This document shows, one piece after another, positions 7,426-15,133 of a DNA stretch of 29,304 bases. Each line of letters opens with the position of its first letter. The stretch's first letter is position 1. Source of the stretch: OFTM382 sp964352615 (GTDB lineage Bacteria; Planctomycetota; Phycisphaerae; Phycisphaerales; UBA1924). Location of the stretch: positions 1 through 29,304 of the forward strand of contig CAYGSG010000032.1 in the NCBI GenBank assembly GCA_964352615.1, written 5' to 3'. Below the pieces are notes generated by a model. That model was given only the letters and a program-made list of their open reading frames with translations, was not told the origin of the DNA and did no database searches. The translations under genes and the position numbers were made by a program.

Positions 7426-7632
7426 TCACTCGTTCGAGTCACCCTTGAGTAGCTCGCTTGTGAGTTTGCCCGCGAAACCCCAGTTGTCATGATCGACTTC
7501 GTCGATTACCACATGGGTGTGTTCGGGCCGCTTTCCAAGAACATCGCCGAGTAACTTGGTGATATCCGCAACAATCCGGGCTTTCTGCTCGGTTGAAACG
7601 CCCTTGGTTACACGGACATTGACGTATGGCAT
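7426..7632 (-). CDS. 4-oxalocrotonate tautomerase-family protein
   Basis: 68 residues, the small subunit size of the tautomerase superfamily. After removal of Met, Pro is the N-terminal residue (PYVNVRVTKGVSTEQKARIV), the general base of these enzymes. The line HVVIDEVDHDNWGFAGK matches the second half of the fold. Compared with classical 4-oxalocrotonate tautomerase, the positions of Arg11 and Arg39 appear to be Val and His, so the canonical substrate is unlikely. It starts 8 bases after the sucB stop, with a GAGGA ribosome binding site overlapping that stop, and so is probably the third gene of the sucAB transcript. The physiological role is unknown. Confidence 0.85.
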   Translation of the reverse strand: MPYVNVRVTKGVSTEQKARIVADITKLLGDVLGKRPEHTHVVIDEVDHDNWGFAGKLTSELLKGDSNE

Positions 7633-7640
7633 GATGTTCC

Positions 7641-8912
7641 TCAGAGGTCCAACATCAGCCGCTCGGGGTTCTCGATGCCGTCTTTGATACGCACGAGGAA
7701 TTGCACGGCCTCGGCGCCGTCCACGATGCGGTGGTCGTAGCTGACCGCGAGGTACATCATGGGGCGGAGTGCGATCTCGCCGGGCTTGTCGGGGTTTTCG
7801 ACGGCGCGGCTCTTGATGGCGTGCATGCCGAGGATGGCGGACTGCGGCGGGTTGAGAATCGGGGTGCTCATCAGGCTGCCGAAGATGCCGCCGTTGGTGA
7901 TGGTGAACGTGCCGTCGGCCATCTCGTCGAGCGAGAGTTTGCCCGACTTGGCACGCACCGCGAAGTCCTTGATGGCCGACTCGATCTGTGCGAACGACAG
8001 GCCCTCGGCGTTGCGGAGCACCGGCACGACGAGGCCCTTGGGGCTCGATACCGCGATCGCGATATCACAGTAGTCGTGGCTCTTGACGGCGAGCTTGCCG
8101 TCCTCGCCGTTGACGATGATACTGCCGACCCTGGGGAATGCTTGCATGGCCTGCACGCAGGCCTTGACGAAGAAGGACATGAACCCGAGGCCGACGCCGT
8201 GGGATTCTGCGAACTGCTCTTTGTACCGCTTGCGGAGGTTCATGACGTTGGTCATGTCGCACTCGTTGAACGTGGTGAGCATGGCCGCGGTCTGCTGGGC
8301 CTCGACAAGGCGCGATGCGATGCGCTGGCGCATAGGGCTCATGCGTTCGACCGAGGTGCCTCGTGAGCCAGCGGACTTCGCTGCGGTGGCGGGCGGGGCG
8401 CCGTCGGCATGGGTCTGGATGTAAGCGAGCACGTCTTGCTCGCGGACCCGGCCTGAGGCACCGGTGCCAACCACATCACTGAGGTTGACGCGGCGCTCAT
8501 CTGCGATCTTCTTGGCGAGCGGCGTGGCGGAGACCGTTCCGTTGCTCGCCGGTTTGCTGGCGGGCGTAGAAGCGTTGCCTGACGCTTGAGCGACGACGGC
8601 CGGGGCGGGCTTGGTCGGTGCTTTTTCACCGACGGCGCTCTCGGCTTTCTGCTCCGGGGCTGCGGCAGGCTTGTCGGCGGATTCGTCCACGCTGCCGACC
8701 ACGCCCCCCACTTCGATCTCGTCGCCCGGGCCGACGCTACGCTTGAGCACGCCCGAGGCGGGCGCAAGCACTTCGACGGTGATCTTGTCGGTCTCGACAT
8801 CGACGACGGGCTCGTCGCGTTCGACCCAGTCGCCGTCGGCCTTGTGCCAATCGGCTATCACGCCGGTGGTGACGGACTCGCCTGCTTCGGGCATCACGAT
8901 GTTGGTGGGCAT
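7641..8912 (-). CDS. sucB: 2-oxoglutarate dehydrogenase E2, dihydrolipoyl succinyltransferase
   Basis: Core of the 2-oxoglutarate dehydrogenase complex; it transfers succinyl from lipoamide to CoA in the TCA cycle. 423 residues in the usual order: one lipoyl domain (residues 1-76) with Lys43 in VETDKITVEV as the lipoylation site, an Ala/Pro/Lys linker, a peripheral subunit-binding domain at about 128-165 (SATPLAKKIADERRVNLSDV, then GASGRVREQDV), and a catalytic domain from about 190 ending in YLAVSYDHRIVDGAEA with the active-site His and Asp. I chose the ATG at 8912 because the lipoyl domain begins there and AGGAA lies 7 bases upstream; the frame extends further without homology. It lies 13 bases downstream of sucA. 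The lpd gene for E3 is not nearby. Confidence 0.96.
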   Translation of the reverse strand: MPTNIVMPEAGESVTTGVIADWHKADGDWVERDEPVVDVETDKITVEVLAPASGVLKRSVGPGDEIEVGGVVGSVDESADKPAAAPEQKAESAVGEKAPTKPAPAVVAQASGNASTPASKPASNGTVSATPLAKKIADERRVNLSDVVGTGASGRVREQDVLAYIQTHADGAPPATAAKSAGSRGTSVERMSPMRQRIASRLVEAQQTAAMLTTFNECDMTNVMNLRKRYKEQFAESHGVGLGFMSFFVKACVQAMQAFPRVGSIIVNGEDGKLAVKSHDYCDIAIAVSSPKGLVVPVLRNAEGLSFAQIESAIKDFAVRAKSGKLSLDEMADGTFTITNGGIFGSLMSTPILNPPQSAILGMHAIKSRAVENPDKPGEIALRPMMYLAVSYDHRIVDGAEAVQFLVRIKDGIENPERLMLDL

Positions 8913-8925
8913 CGTCGGTTCCTGC

Positions 8926-11808
8926 TCACCGGCTCTGCGAGGCCGGGACTCGTTGGTCTTTGCCGGACTCACCGCTCGGCGGGTCCTCGGTCTTGGGGGG
9001 CGCACCGACCGCTGAGGTTAGCAGGTGCTCCTGCTCGGTCTTGTGCGCTTTCTTAGAGCCTACCGCGGGCGTCGGGCTCGCGGGTCGGCTGATGAAACGA
9101 TCGAACTCGAGCTTGAGTTCCTCTCGCAGCTTGTCGGCGATGAACAGGCCGCAGCCAGAATTGCGAGGCTCTTCCTGGACCCACTGGAGCTTGACCTTCT
9201 TCGGGTATCGGCCGAGCACTTCGGTGAACATGTCCGTGTGGAACGGGTAGAGCTGCTCGATTCGCACGATCGCGTGGTCGTCCAGCCCGAGTTCGTCCCG
9301 GCGCGCGGCGAGCTCCCAGTAGACCTTGCCGGTGCAGACTGTCAGCTGCTTGACACCCGACCTCGCGGGTCCGCCGTCGGCTTCGAAGCGGGGATCGTCG
9401 AGCACCTCGCAGAATCGGCCCGAGACCAGTTCGTCGATCTTGCTGGTGGGCGTTCGCAGCATGCTCTTGGGCGTAAGAACCACCAATGGCTTACGGAACG
9501 GCCGGCGGACCTGCCGACGCAGGGCGTGGAATATCTGCGAAGCGTTCGAGGGGTAGATGACCTGGATATTCTCGCCGGCGCAGAGCTTGAGAAACCGCTC
9601 GGCCCGCGCCGACGAGTGCTCCGGGCCCATGCCCTCGTAGCCGTGCGGCAGCAGCAGCACGAGGCCGTTCCACCGCTCCCACTTGGCTTCGGCCGATGAG
9701 ATGAACTGGTCGATGATCGTCTGCGCGCCGTTGACGAAGTCGCCGAACTGCGCCTCCCACAGCACGAGCATGCTCGGGTCGGCCAGCGCGTAGCCGTACT
9801 CGAACCCCATAACACTCACCTCGCTCAGCGGGCTGTCATGGATGCAGATCTCGGCCTGGTGCGTGCCGGGGGTGAACCCGTCGCGGTGCTCGGGTTTGCA
9901 GATTTCGAGGATGTTGTTGAGCGGGGTGAAGTGTTCGCCGTTGTCGTAGTCGCTGAGCACCGCGTGGCGATGGCTGAACGTGCCTCGGCGGGAGTCTTGG
10001 CCGCTCAGTCGTACGGAGTTGCCTTCGAGCAGCAGCGTGCCGAATGCGAGCGACTCGGCATCCGCGTAGCTGATGTCTCGCGTCGTGGGCAAGTCGGCCC
10101 TGGCCTTTAGCACGCGTTTGAGCTTCGGATTGAGGTGGAAGCTCTCGGGTACCTTGCCGAGTGCTTCGCAGACCTGCTCGATCATCTTGGTCGGCACGCC
10201 GGTCTCGACGGGGGTGTGCGAGTAGTGCGGCCTGATGCCGTGCCAGCGTGCGCTGCCCGGGTCGATCGTCGGGTCGTAGGGCGAGCTTTTGGCGTGGCGC
10301 TGGGCTTCGTTGAGCGCTTCATCGAGCCGGGCGCGAATCTCCGTCATGTCCTGCTCGGTGATCACGCCCTGAGCGAGCAGCCGCTCGGCGTAAATACGCA
10401 GCACGCTGGGCTTCTTCTTGATGAGCTTGTACAGCACGGGCTGGGTGAACGTGGCCTCGTCCTGCTCGTTATGCCCGTAGCGGCGGTAGCAGAACAGATC
10501 GATAAACACGTCGCGCCCGAACTTCTGGCGGAACTGCGTGGCCAGCTCGGCTGCGGCCACCACGGCCTCGGGATCGTCACCGTTCACATGGATAACCGGT
10601 GCCTCGATGAACTTGGCGATGTCGGTGCAGTACCGGCTCGACCGGCTGTACTCGGGCGCGGTGGTGAAGCCGATCATGTTGTTGATGACGACGTGGATCG
10701 TGCCACCGACGGTGTAGCCCTTGAGCTTGGAGAGATTGAGGCACTCGGCGACGATGCCCTGACCCGCGACGGCGGCGTCGCCGTGGATGAGCAGCGGCAT
10801 GACCTGCTTGCGCTCGGTGTCGCCTCGCATCCGCTGCTTGGCTCGCGTCCGCCCGAGCACGACGGGGTCCACGGCTTCGAGGTGGCTTGGGTTGCTGGTG
10901 AGCGTGAGGTGGATCTCGCGGTTGTCGTCAAAGCGGACCGAGCCTGAGTAGCCCCGGTGGTATTTGACGTCGCCGCCGCCGTCCTCGAAGTTCTCGTCGA
11001 AGTTGTCCTCAAACTCCGTGAAGATCTGCGCCAGCGTCTTGCCCAGGACGTGCCGAAGCACGTTGAGCCGGCCCCGGTGGGCCATGCCGAACACGAGTTC
11101 CTGCGTGCCGAGCTGCGAAGCGGTGTTGACCACCCGGCCGAGCAGCGGGATGGCCGATTCCGAACCTTCGAGACTGAACCGCTTTTCGCCCGGATAGCGC
11201 TTGCCGAGAAAGCTCTCGAAGGCCTCGGCCTCGATGAGTTGGCGGAGGATGGTGAGCTGGCTGGGGGCCTCAAGCGTGACGCGGCCCGCGCGCGACTCCA
11301 CCCAATCCAGCAGCCAGGAGCGCTCCTCGATGTCCGACATGTGCATGAACTCAAAGCCGATCGAGCCGCAGTAGGTCCGCTGGAGATGCTCGACAATCGC
11401 TCTGAGCGGGGCGCTCGGGCCAAGTTGAGCCGAGGTGGCGTCGGCCACGCGGTCGAGGTCAGCTTCGCCCAAACCGTGGGCTTCGAGCGACAGGGCAGGT
11501 GGCGCTTCACCGCCTCGCCCCAGCGGGTCGAGCTGAGCGCCGATGTGGCCGAGTTTGCGGTAGCTCTCGATGAGCCGATCGACTGATACCTGGAACGAAT
11601 TCCCGGCTGCGGAGGTGTCGTCAGGGACGGCTGCGAACGGAGTCGCATCGGCTCCCTGAGCGCGGGCGAGCTCGAAGCCGCGGAAGAACGCGCGATCGGT
11701 CTCAGAGACCGACTGGGGATCACGCAGGTACCGCTGGTACGCCTCATCGACGTAGCCGGAGTTCCAAGCGTTAACGGATGGCGAGACGGCCCTCGGCGGC
11801 AGACTCAT
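8926..11808 (-). CDS. sucA: 2-oxoglutarate dehydrogenase E1 component
   Basis: Thiamine-diphosphate enzyme that decarboxylates 2-oxoglutarate and succinylates the lipoyl group of E2. 960 residues, close to the family's usual 930-960. The N-terminal segment NSGYVDEAYQRYLRDPQSVS is the E2-binding tip. Further landmarks are FGMAHRGRLNVLRHVLGK near 240, SGSVRFDDNREIHLTLTSNP near 290, HGDAAVAGQGIVAE near 342-355 and GGTIHVVINNMIGFTT near 368, which bind ThDP and Mg. The usual end, RPASPTPAVGSKKAHKTEQE, is followed by roughly 30 extra polar residues. The ATG at 11808 has AGAGG 7-8 bases upstream and is preferred to one 12 codons earlier. It is the first gene of the sucA-sucB-tautomerase unit; a leader hairpin lies just upstream. 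Confidence 0.97.
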   Translation of the reverse strand: MSLPPRAVSPSVNAWNSGYVDEAYQRYLRDPQSVSETDRAFFRGFELARAQGADATPFAAVPDDTSAAGNSFQVSVDRLIESYRKLGHIGAQLDPLGRGGEAPPALSLEAHGLGEADLDRVADATSAQLGPSAPLRAIVEHLQRTYCGSIGFEFMHMSDIEERSWLLDWVESRAGRVTLEAPSQLTILRQLIEAEAFESFLGKRYPGEKRFSLEGSESAIPLLGRVVNTASQLGTQELVFGMAHRGRLNVLRHVLGKTLAQIFTEFEDNFDENFEDGGGDVKYHRGYSGSVRFDDNREIHLTLTSNPSHLEAVDPVVLGRTRAKQRMRGDTERKQVMPLLIHGDAAVAGQGIVAECLNLSKLKGYTVGGTIHVVINNMIGFTTAPEYSRSSRYCTDIAKFIEAPVIHVNGDDPEAVVAAAELATQFRQKFGRDVFIDLFCYRRYGHNEQDEATFTQPVLYKLIKKKPSVLRIYAERLLAQGVITEQDMTEIRARLDEALNEAQRHAKSSPYDPTIDPGSARWHGIRPHYSHTPVETGVPTKMIEQVCEALGKVPESFHLNPKLKRVLKARADLPTTRDISYADAESLAFGTLLLEGNSVRLSGQDSRRGTFSHRHAVLSDYDNGEHFTPLNNILEICKPEHRDGFTPGTHQAEICIHDSPLSEVSVMGFEYGYALADPSMLVLWEAQFGDFVNGAQTIIDQFISSAEAKWERWNGLVLLLPHGYEGMGPEHSSARAERFLKLCAGENIQVIYPSNASQIFHALRRQVRRPFRKPLVVLTPKSMLRTPTSKIDELVSGRFCEVLDDPRFEADGGPARSGVKQLTVCTGKVYWELAARRDELGLDDHAIVRIEQLYPFHTDMFTEVLGRYPKKVKLQWVQEEPRNSGCGLFIADKLREELKLEFDRFISRPASPTPAVGSKKAHKTEQEHLLTSAVGAPPKTEDPPSGESGKDQRVPASQSR

Positions 11809-11826
11809 GTGCGAACCTCTCGGGTT

Positions 11827-11846
11827 CCATGCGTAGGGGCGCATGG
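11827..11846 (-). repeat. Leader hairpin upstream of sucA
   Basis: Perfect 7-bp arms CCATGCG and CGCATGG with a 6-base loop lie 18 bases upstream of the sucA ATG, just before its ribosome binding site. It would be a stem in the 5' untranslated RNA. The rest of the 236-bp gap to pstB (11809-12044) is less GC-rich and should contain the sucA promoter, but I cannot place it with confidence. A regulatory role is a guess. Confidence 0.35.
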
Positions 11847-12044
11847 CCGGACCGGACCCACCTCAGAACGACTGTAGGCCCTCGTATCGGTCGATCCTCG
11901 TCGGCTCTGATGATTTCCTAAGCACTTTGGACCCACTTATTAGGACGAACACGAGTCGGCCAGCCACCATTCCAACCGGCCGTCCGATACGCCCAGCAAG
12001 CGGTTCGGATCGATCCGGGTTCGGATTGGTGCCGGGGATGGGCC

Positions 12045-12944
12045 TCAGCCGAATCGGCCGGTCACATAGTCCTCGGTCTCGGCCAGACGCGGGGTCTGGA
12101 AGATCTGCTCGGTCGGGCCAAACTCGACCAGCCGGCCCAGGTACATGAACGCCGTGGCCTCGCTCACCCGCGTGGCCTGCTGCATGTTGTGGGTGACGAT
12201 CAGCACGGTGTAGGACTCGGCAATCTCGCGGATCAGGTCCTCGATCCGAAGCGTCGCGATGGGGTCCAGAGCCGAGCACGGCTCGTCCAGCAGCAGGACC
12301 TCGGGCTCGGCAACAATCGCCCGGGCGATGCAGAGCCGCTGCTGCTGACCGCCTGAAAGTGCGGTAGCCGATTCGTGCATTCGGTCGGCGACCTCGTCGA
12401 GCAACGCGGCCTTCTGAAGCGCGTTCTTGCAGGCGTCTTCGAGCACCCGCCGGCGTTTTTCGCCATCGATCCGCAGGGGGTAGACCACGTTCTCGAAGAT
12501 CGACATCGGGAACGGGTTGGGCTTCTGAAACACCATGCCCAGCCGCTTGCGGAGATCGATCACGTCCACGCTTGGGCCGTAGACCGGCTCGCCGTTGAGG
12601 GCGATATCGCCCGACACTCGCACGCCCTCGACCAGGTCGTTGAGCCGGTTGACGGATCGCAGCAGGGTGCTCTTGCCGCAACCAGAAGGACCGACCAGAG
12701 CGGTGACCTTGCCACGGGGGATAGGCATGGAAATATCGAACAGCGCCCGGCTCTGGCCATACCACAGGCTGAAGTTCGAGATCCGCACCACGGAGTCCTG
12801 CTCGAGGATCTCCTCGTGGATTTCCGGCGTGAAGCCCTCGCCCGCACGGATGGCATCCACCACCGGGTACGCACGCGGCGAGGTGGGTTGCGGCCTGGGC
12901 AGCTTCGTGTTGGTCATCTTGATAGTCGTCTCACTGATCGTCAT
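12045..12944 (-). CDS. pstB: Phosphate ABC transporter ATP-binding protein
   Basis: ATPase of the high-affinity phosphate importer, on the cytoplasmic face bound to PstA and PstC. Motifs, numbered from the ATG at 12944: Walker A GPSGCGKS at 85-92, Q-loop VFQKPNPFP (Gln140), the PstB-typical NRLNDL, ABC signature LSGGQQQR at 196-203, Walker B LLLDEP at 217-222, and switch His252 in VTHNMQQA. At 299 residues it carries about 50 more N-terminal residues than a typical PstB, part of them disordered-looking. The start is uncertain: a TTG at 12956 overlaps the pstA stop, and an ATG at 12917 is also possible; no strong ribosome binding site separates them. It is the last gene of pstSCAB; no phoU follows. 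Confidence 0.95.
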   Translation of the reverse strand: MTISETTIKMTNTKLPRPQPTSPRAYPVVDAIRAGEGFTPEIHEEILEQDSVVRISNFSLWYGQSRALFDISMPIPRGKVTALVGPSGCGKSTLLRSVNRLNDLVEGVRVSGDIALNGEPVYGPSVDVIDLRKRLGMVFQKPNPFPMSIFENVVYPLRIDGEKRRRVLEDACKNALQKAALLDEVADRMHESATALSGGQQQRLCIARAIVAEPEVLLLDEPCSALDPIATLRIEDLIREIAESYTVLIVTHNMQQATRVSEATAFMYLGRLVEFGPTEQIFQTPRLAETEDYVTGRFG

Positions 12945-12952
12945 GACAAAAA

Positions 12953-15133
12953 TCAAACAACCGGTCCGCCCATTCGCCTGCGGAGCCTAGCCCGCAGCAG
13001 CATGGCCGAGGAGTTCAACGCGAACACAATCGCCACCAGCAGCAGGGTCGTAACCCATACCAGCGGCCTGGATGCCTCAGGATCAGGGCTCTGGTAGCCC
13101 AGGTCGAAGATGTGGAAGCCCAGATGCATGAACGAGCGGTCCAGATGGATGTAGGGAGCGGTTTGGTCGAACGGCAGCTCGGGCGAGAGCTTGACCGCCC
13201 CCACCAGCATCAGCGGGGCCACCTCGCCTGCGCCGCGGGCCATCGCCAGAATCGCTCCGGTCATGATGCCCGGCATGGCCCCGGGCAGCACGATCCGCCG
13301 AATCGTCTGCCACCGGCTCGCGCCGCACCCAAAGCTGCCCTGCCGCGATGACCCAGGCACGGCCGCGATGGCTTCCTCGGTCGCGACGATCACCACCGGA
13401 AGCGTGAGCAGCGCCAGCGTGAGCGAAGCCCACAGGATCCCTTTGCTGCGGAACGTTGGGATGTTCTCGGCGGCTCGATCCGCAAAGAAGCCGTGGAAGT
13501 AGGGAGTCGTCGCGCCGAGCACCACGATCAAAAGCACCGAAGCGAGCCAGCCGATGCCAGCGCCGCGTTGCAGCCAGCGGGAACTCCGGGTGCTGCCAAG
13601 CGTGCTCGCACGACGGCCAGAAGCCGCCATCAACACCGAGGTCGAAACCACCACCGCAAGGCCGGCGGCCATGATCCACCAAGGCATTCGAGGCAGCGGC
13701 TCGGTCGGACCCGAGTCGACAAAGGCTCCGAGCGTGTAACAGAAGAAGCCCAGGCCGAAAACGCCGTAGACCACACTCGGCACACCCGCGAGGTTGTTGA
13801 TCGCGATCCGCAGGACACTGGTTACGGCGCCCTGCTTGGCATATTCGCGCAGGTAGATTGCTGCGATCACGCCCAGCGGCACAACCGCCAGACTCAGCAG
13901 AATGGTCAGCACGACCGTGCCGAAGATCACGGGCCACACGCCGCCCTCGGTGTTCGCCTCTCGCGGATCGTCGGTGAGGTATTCCTTCCACCGGCTGAGA
14001 TACACGCCCCACTTCTGCGCGAGCGATAGCTCGTTGGCCGGCACCACGCGGACCACCTGCGCTACACGAAGCGGGTCGTCGATCTTCGAGACGCTTGTGG
14101 GAGCGACACGGCCGGTGCGGGGGTCGCGGATCAGCACCCGAAGCGCGTCGTTGGCTGCGACCAACTCGGCGATGCGGGCCTCGGCTTGTTGGGTCTGCTC
14201 GACCAGTGCGGACTCGGCGGTCATGGCATCGGCCTGGATCTGTGCCAGCCGCTCGGGGGTCATCGCGTCCCCGGTCGCTGGACGCTCGACCCACGCCCCG
14301 CCCAGGAGCAGGCCCGCGGCGCACCACGCCACCACCGCCCACCGCTTCTTGCGGCCAATCCAACCCGCGACCAGCGCTGCGAGGCCCGAAACCAGCACAA
14401 CCGCCCACAAGCCAGTGCCCAGCCCATTGGCCTTTGCCGAGTTGGTCTTTGCCGAGTTGGCCGTTGCCGGGCTGGCGGTTGAAGTGAGTTCTCGATTAGC
14501 GACCGCGACCCTCAGCCGCCAACGCTCGCGCTGCTTGTTGGCCCGATCGATCACCGATCGCTGTAGGGAACGGACCTCTGCGAGCCGGTCCTTGGCTGCG
14601 GGCAATTGCTGATCTAGCTGGTCGAGCACCGCGCCGTGCCCCTGGGCGAGCACTTCAACCGTGCCGTCCGAACCGACCCGTTCCATCCGTTCAAGTTCGC
14701 CGAGCCAAGGCCCCCATGCGAGCCGCTCGACCAGAACAGCATCCGTTGGCAACGAGGCTTGTTCGACCTGCGGCAGCTCGATCCAGCGGAACGAGGGCTG
14801 CGATGTATCACGATTGCCCACGCGGTACAGCGTGCGCTCCCGCTGCTCATCGGGCGCTTCGGTGGGTGTAAAGGTCTCGGTGCGAATGGGTTCACCAAGC
14901 ACAACTTCGCCGGAAGCAAGCTCGATCCGCTGTATCTCGCGAGGCCAGAACGCCTTGAACCCGTCGTACGCGATGAGCGACAGCAGCCCGGCGATCATCA
15001 TGAGCGACAGCGCGAGCGAAGCACCCATGAGCCACACCGCGGGCTCGCCATGCGCTGCGAGCGATGTCGGCCGACGGCGCTTGCCGTTCTTGGGCGGGAG
15101 CGTTGGCGGGATGATCGGGGTCGTATCGCTCAC
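12953..15133 (-). CDS. pstA: Phosphate ABC transporter permease PstA, greatly enlarged
   Basis: Inner-membrane permease subunit. At 726 residues it is more than twice the classical ~290. TM1 is at 33-56, followed by a long non-membrane region (57-240) with a coiled-coil-like stretch (about 165-210), a helical hairpin (241-258 and 264-281), a second coiled-coil-like stretch (290-335), then the permease core from about 398 (VWPVIFGTVVLTILLSLAVV). The EAA loop is recognisable at 585-640: EEAIAAVPGSSRQGSFGCGA, then WQTIRRIVLPGAMPGIMTG. A further extra segment (~500-565) lies inside the core. The GTG start overlaps the pstC stop in GTGA, indicating translational coupling. Identity is sure from the core and operon; the role of the insertions is unknown. 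Confidence 0.93.
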   Translation of the reverse strand: MSDTTPIIPPTLPPKNGKRRRPTSLAAHGEPAVWLMGASLALSLMMIAGLLSLIAYDGFKAFWPREIQRIELASGEVVLGEPIRTETFTPTEAPDEQRERTLYRVGNRDTSQPSFRWIELPQVEQASLPTDAVLVERLAWGPWLGELERMERVGSDGTVEVLAQGHGAVLDQLDQQLPAAKDRLAEVRSLQRSVIDRANKQRERWRLRVAVANRELTSTASPATANSAKTNSAKANGLGTGLWAVVLVSGLAALVAGWIGRKKRWAVVAWCAAGLLLGGAWVERPATGDAMTPERLAQIQADAMTAESALVEQTQQAEARIAELVAANDALRVLIRDPRTGRVAPTSVSKIDDPLRVAQVVRVVPANELSLAQKWGVYLSRWKEYLTDDPREANTEGGVWPVIFGTVVLTILLSLAVVPLGVIAAIYLREYAKQGAVTSVLRIAINNLAGVPSVVYGVFGLGFFCYTLGAFVDSGPTEPLPRMPWWIMAAGLAVVVSTSVLMAASGRRASTLGSTRSSRWLQRGAGIGWLASVLLIVVLGATTPYFHGFFADRAAENIPTFRSKGILWASLTLALLTLPVVIVATEEAIAAVPGSSRQGSFGCGASRWQTIRRIVLPGAMPGIMTGAILAMARGAGEVAPLMLVGAVKLSPELPFDQTAPYIHLDRSFMHLGFHIFDLGYQSPDPEASRPLVWVTTLLLVAIVFALNSSAMLLRARLRRRMGGPVV
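14427..14471 (-). repeat. Three tandem 15-bp repeats inside pstA
   Basis: Three in-frame 15-base units (TTGGCCTTTGCCGAG, TTGGTCTTTGCCGAG, TTGGCCGTTGCCGGG on the plus strand) encode the low-complexity linker ATANSAKTNSAKAN just before the internal membrane hairpin of PstA. The unit length is a multiple of three, so copy-number change would keep the frame. Confidence 0.8.

Noticed and set aside
12006..12017. 12-bp palindrome CGGATCGATCCG after pstB
   Set aside because: It has no loop, no following T-run and no partner site; short perfect palindromes of this kind occur by chance, so it is not called an operator or terminator.
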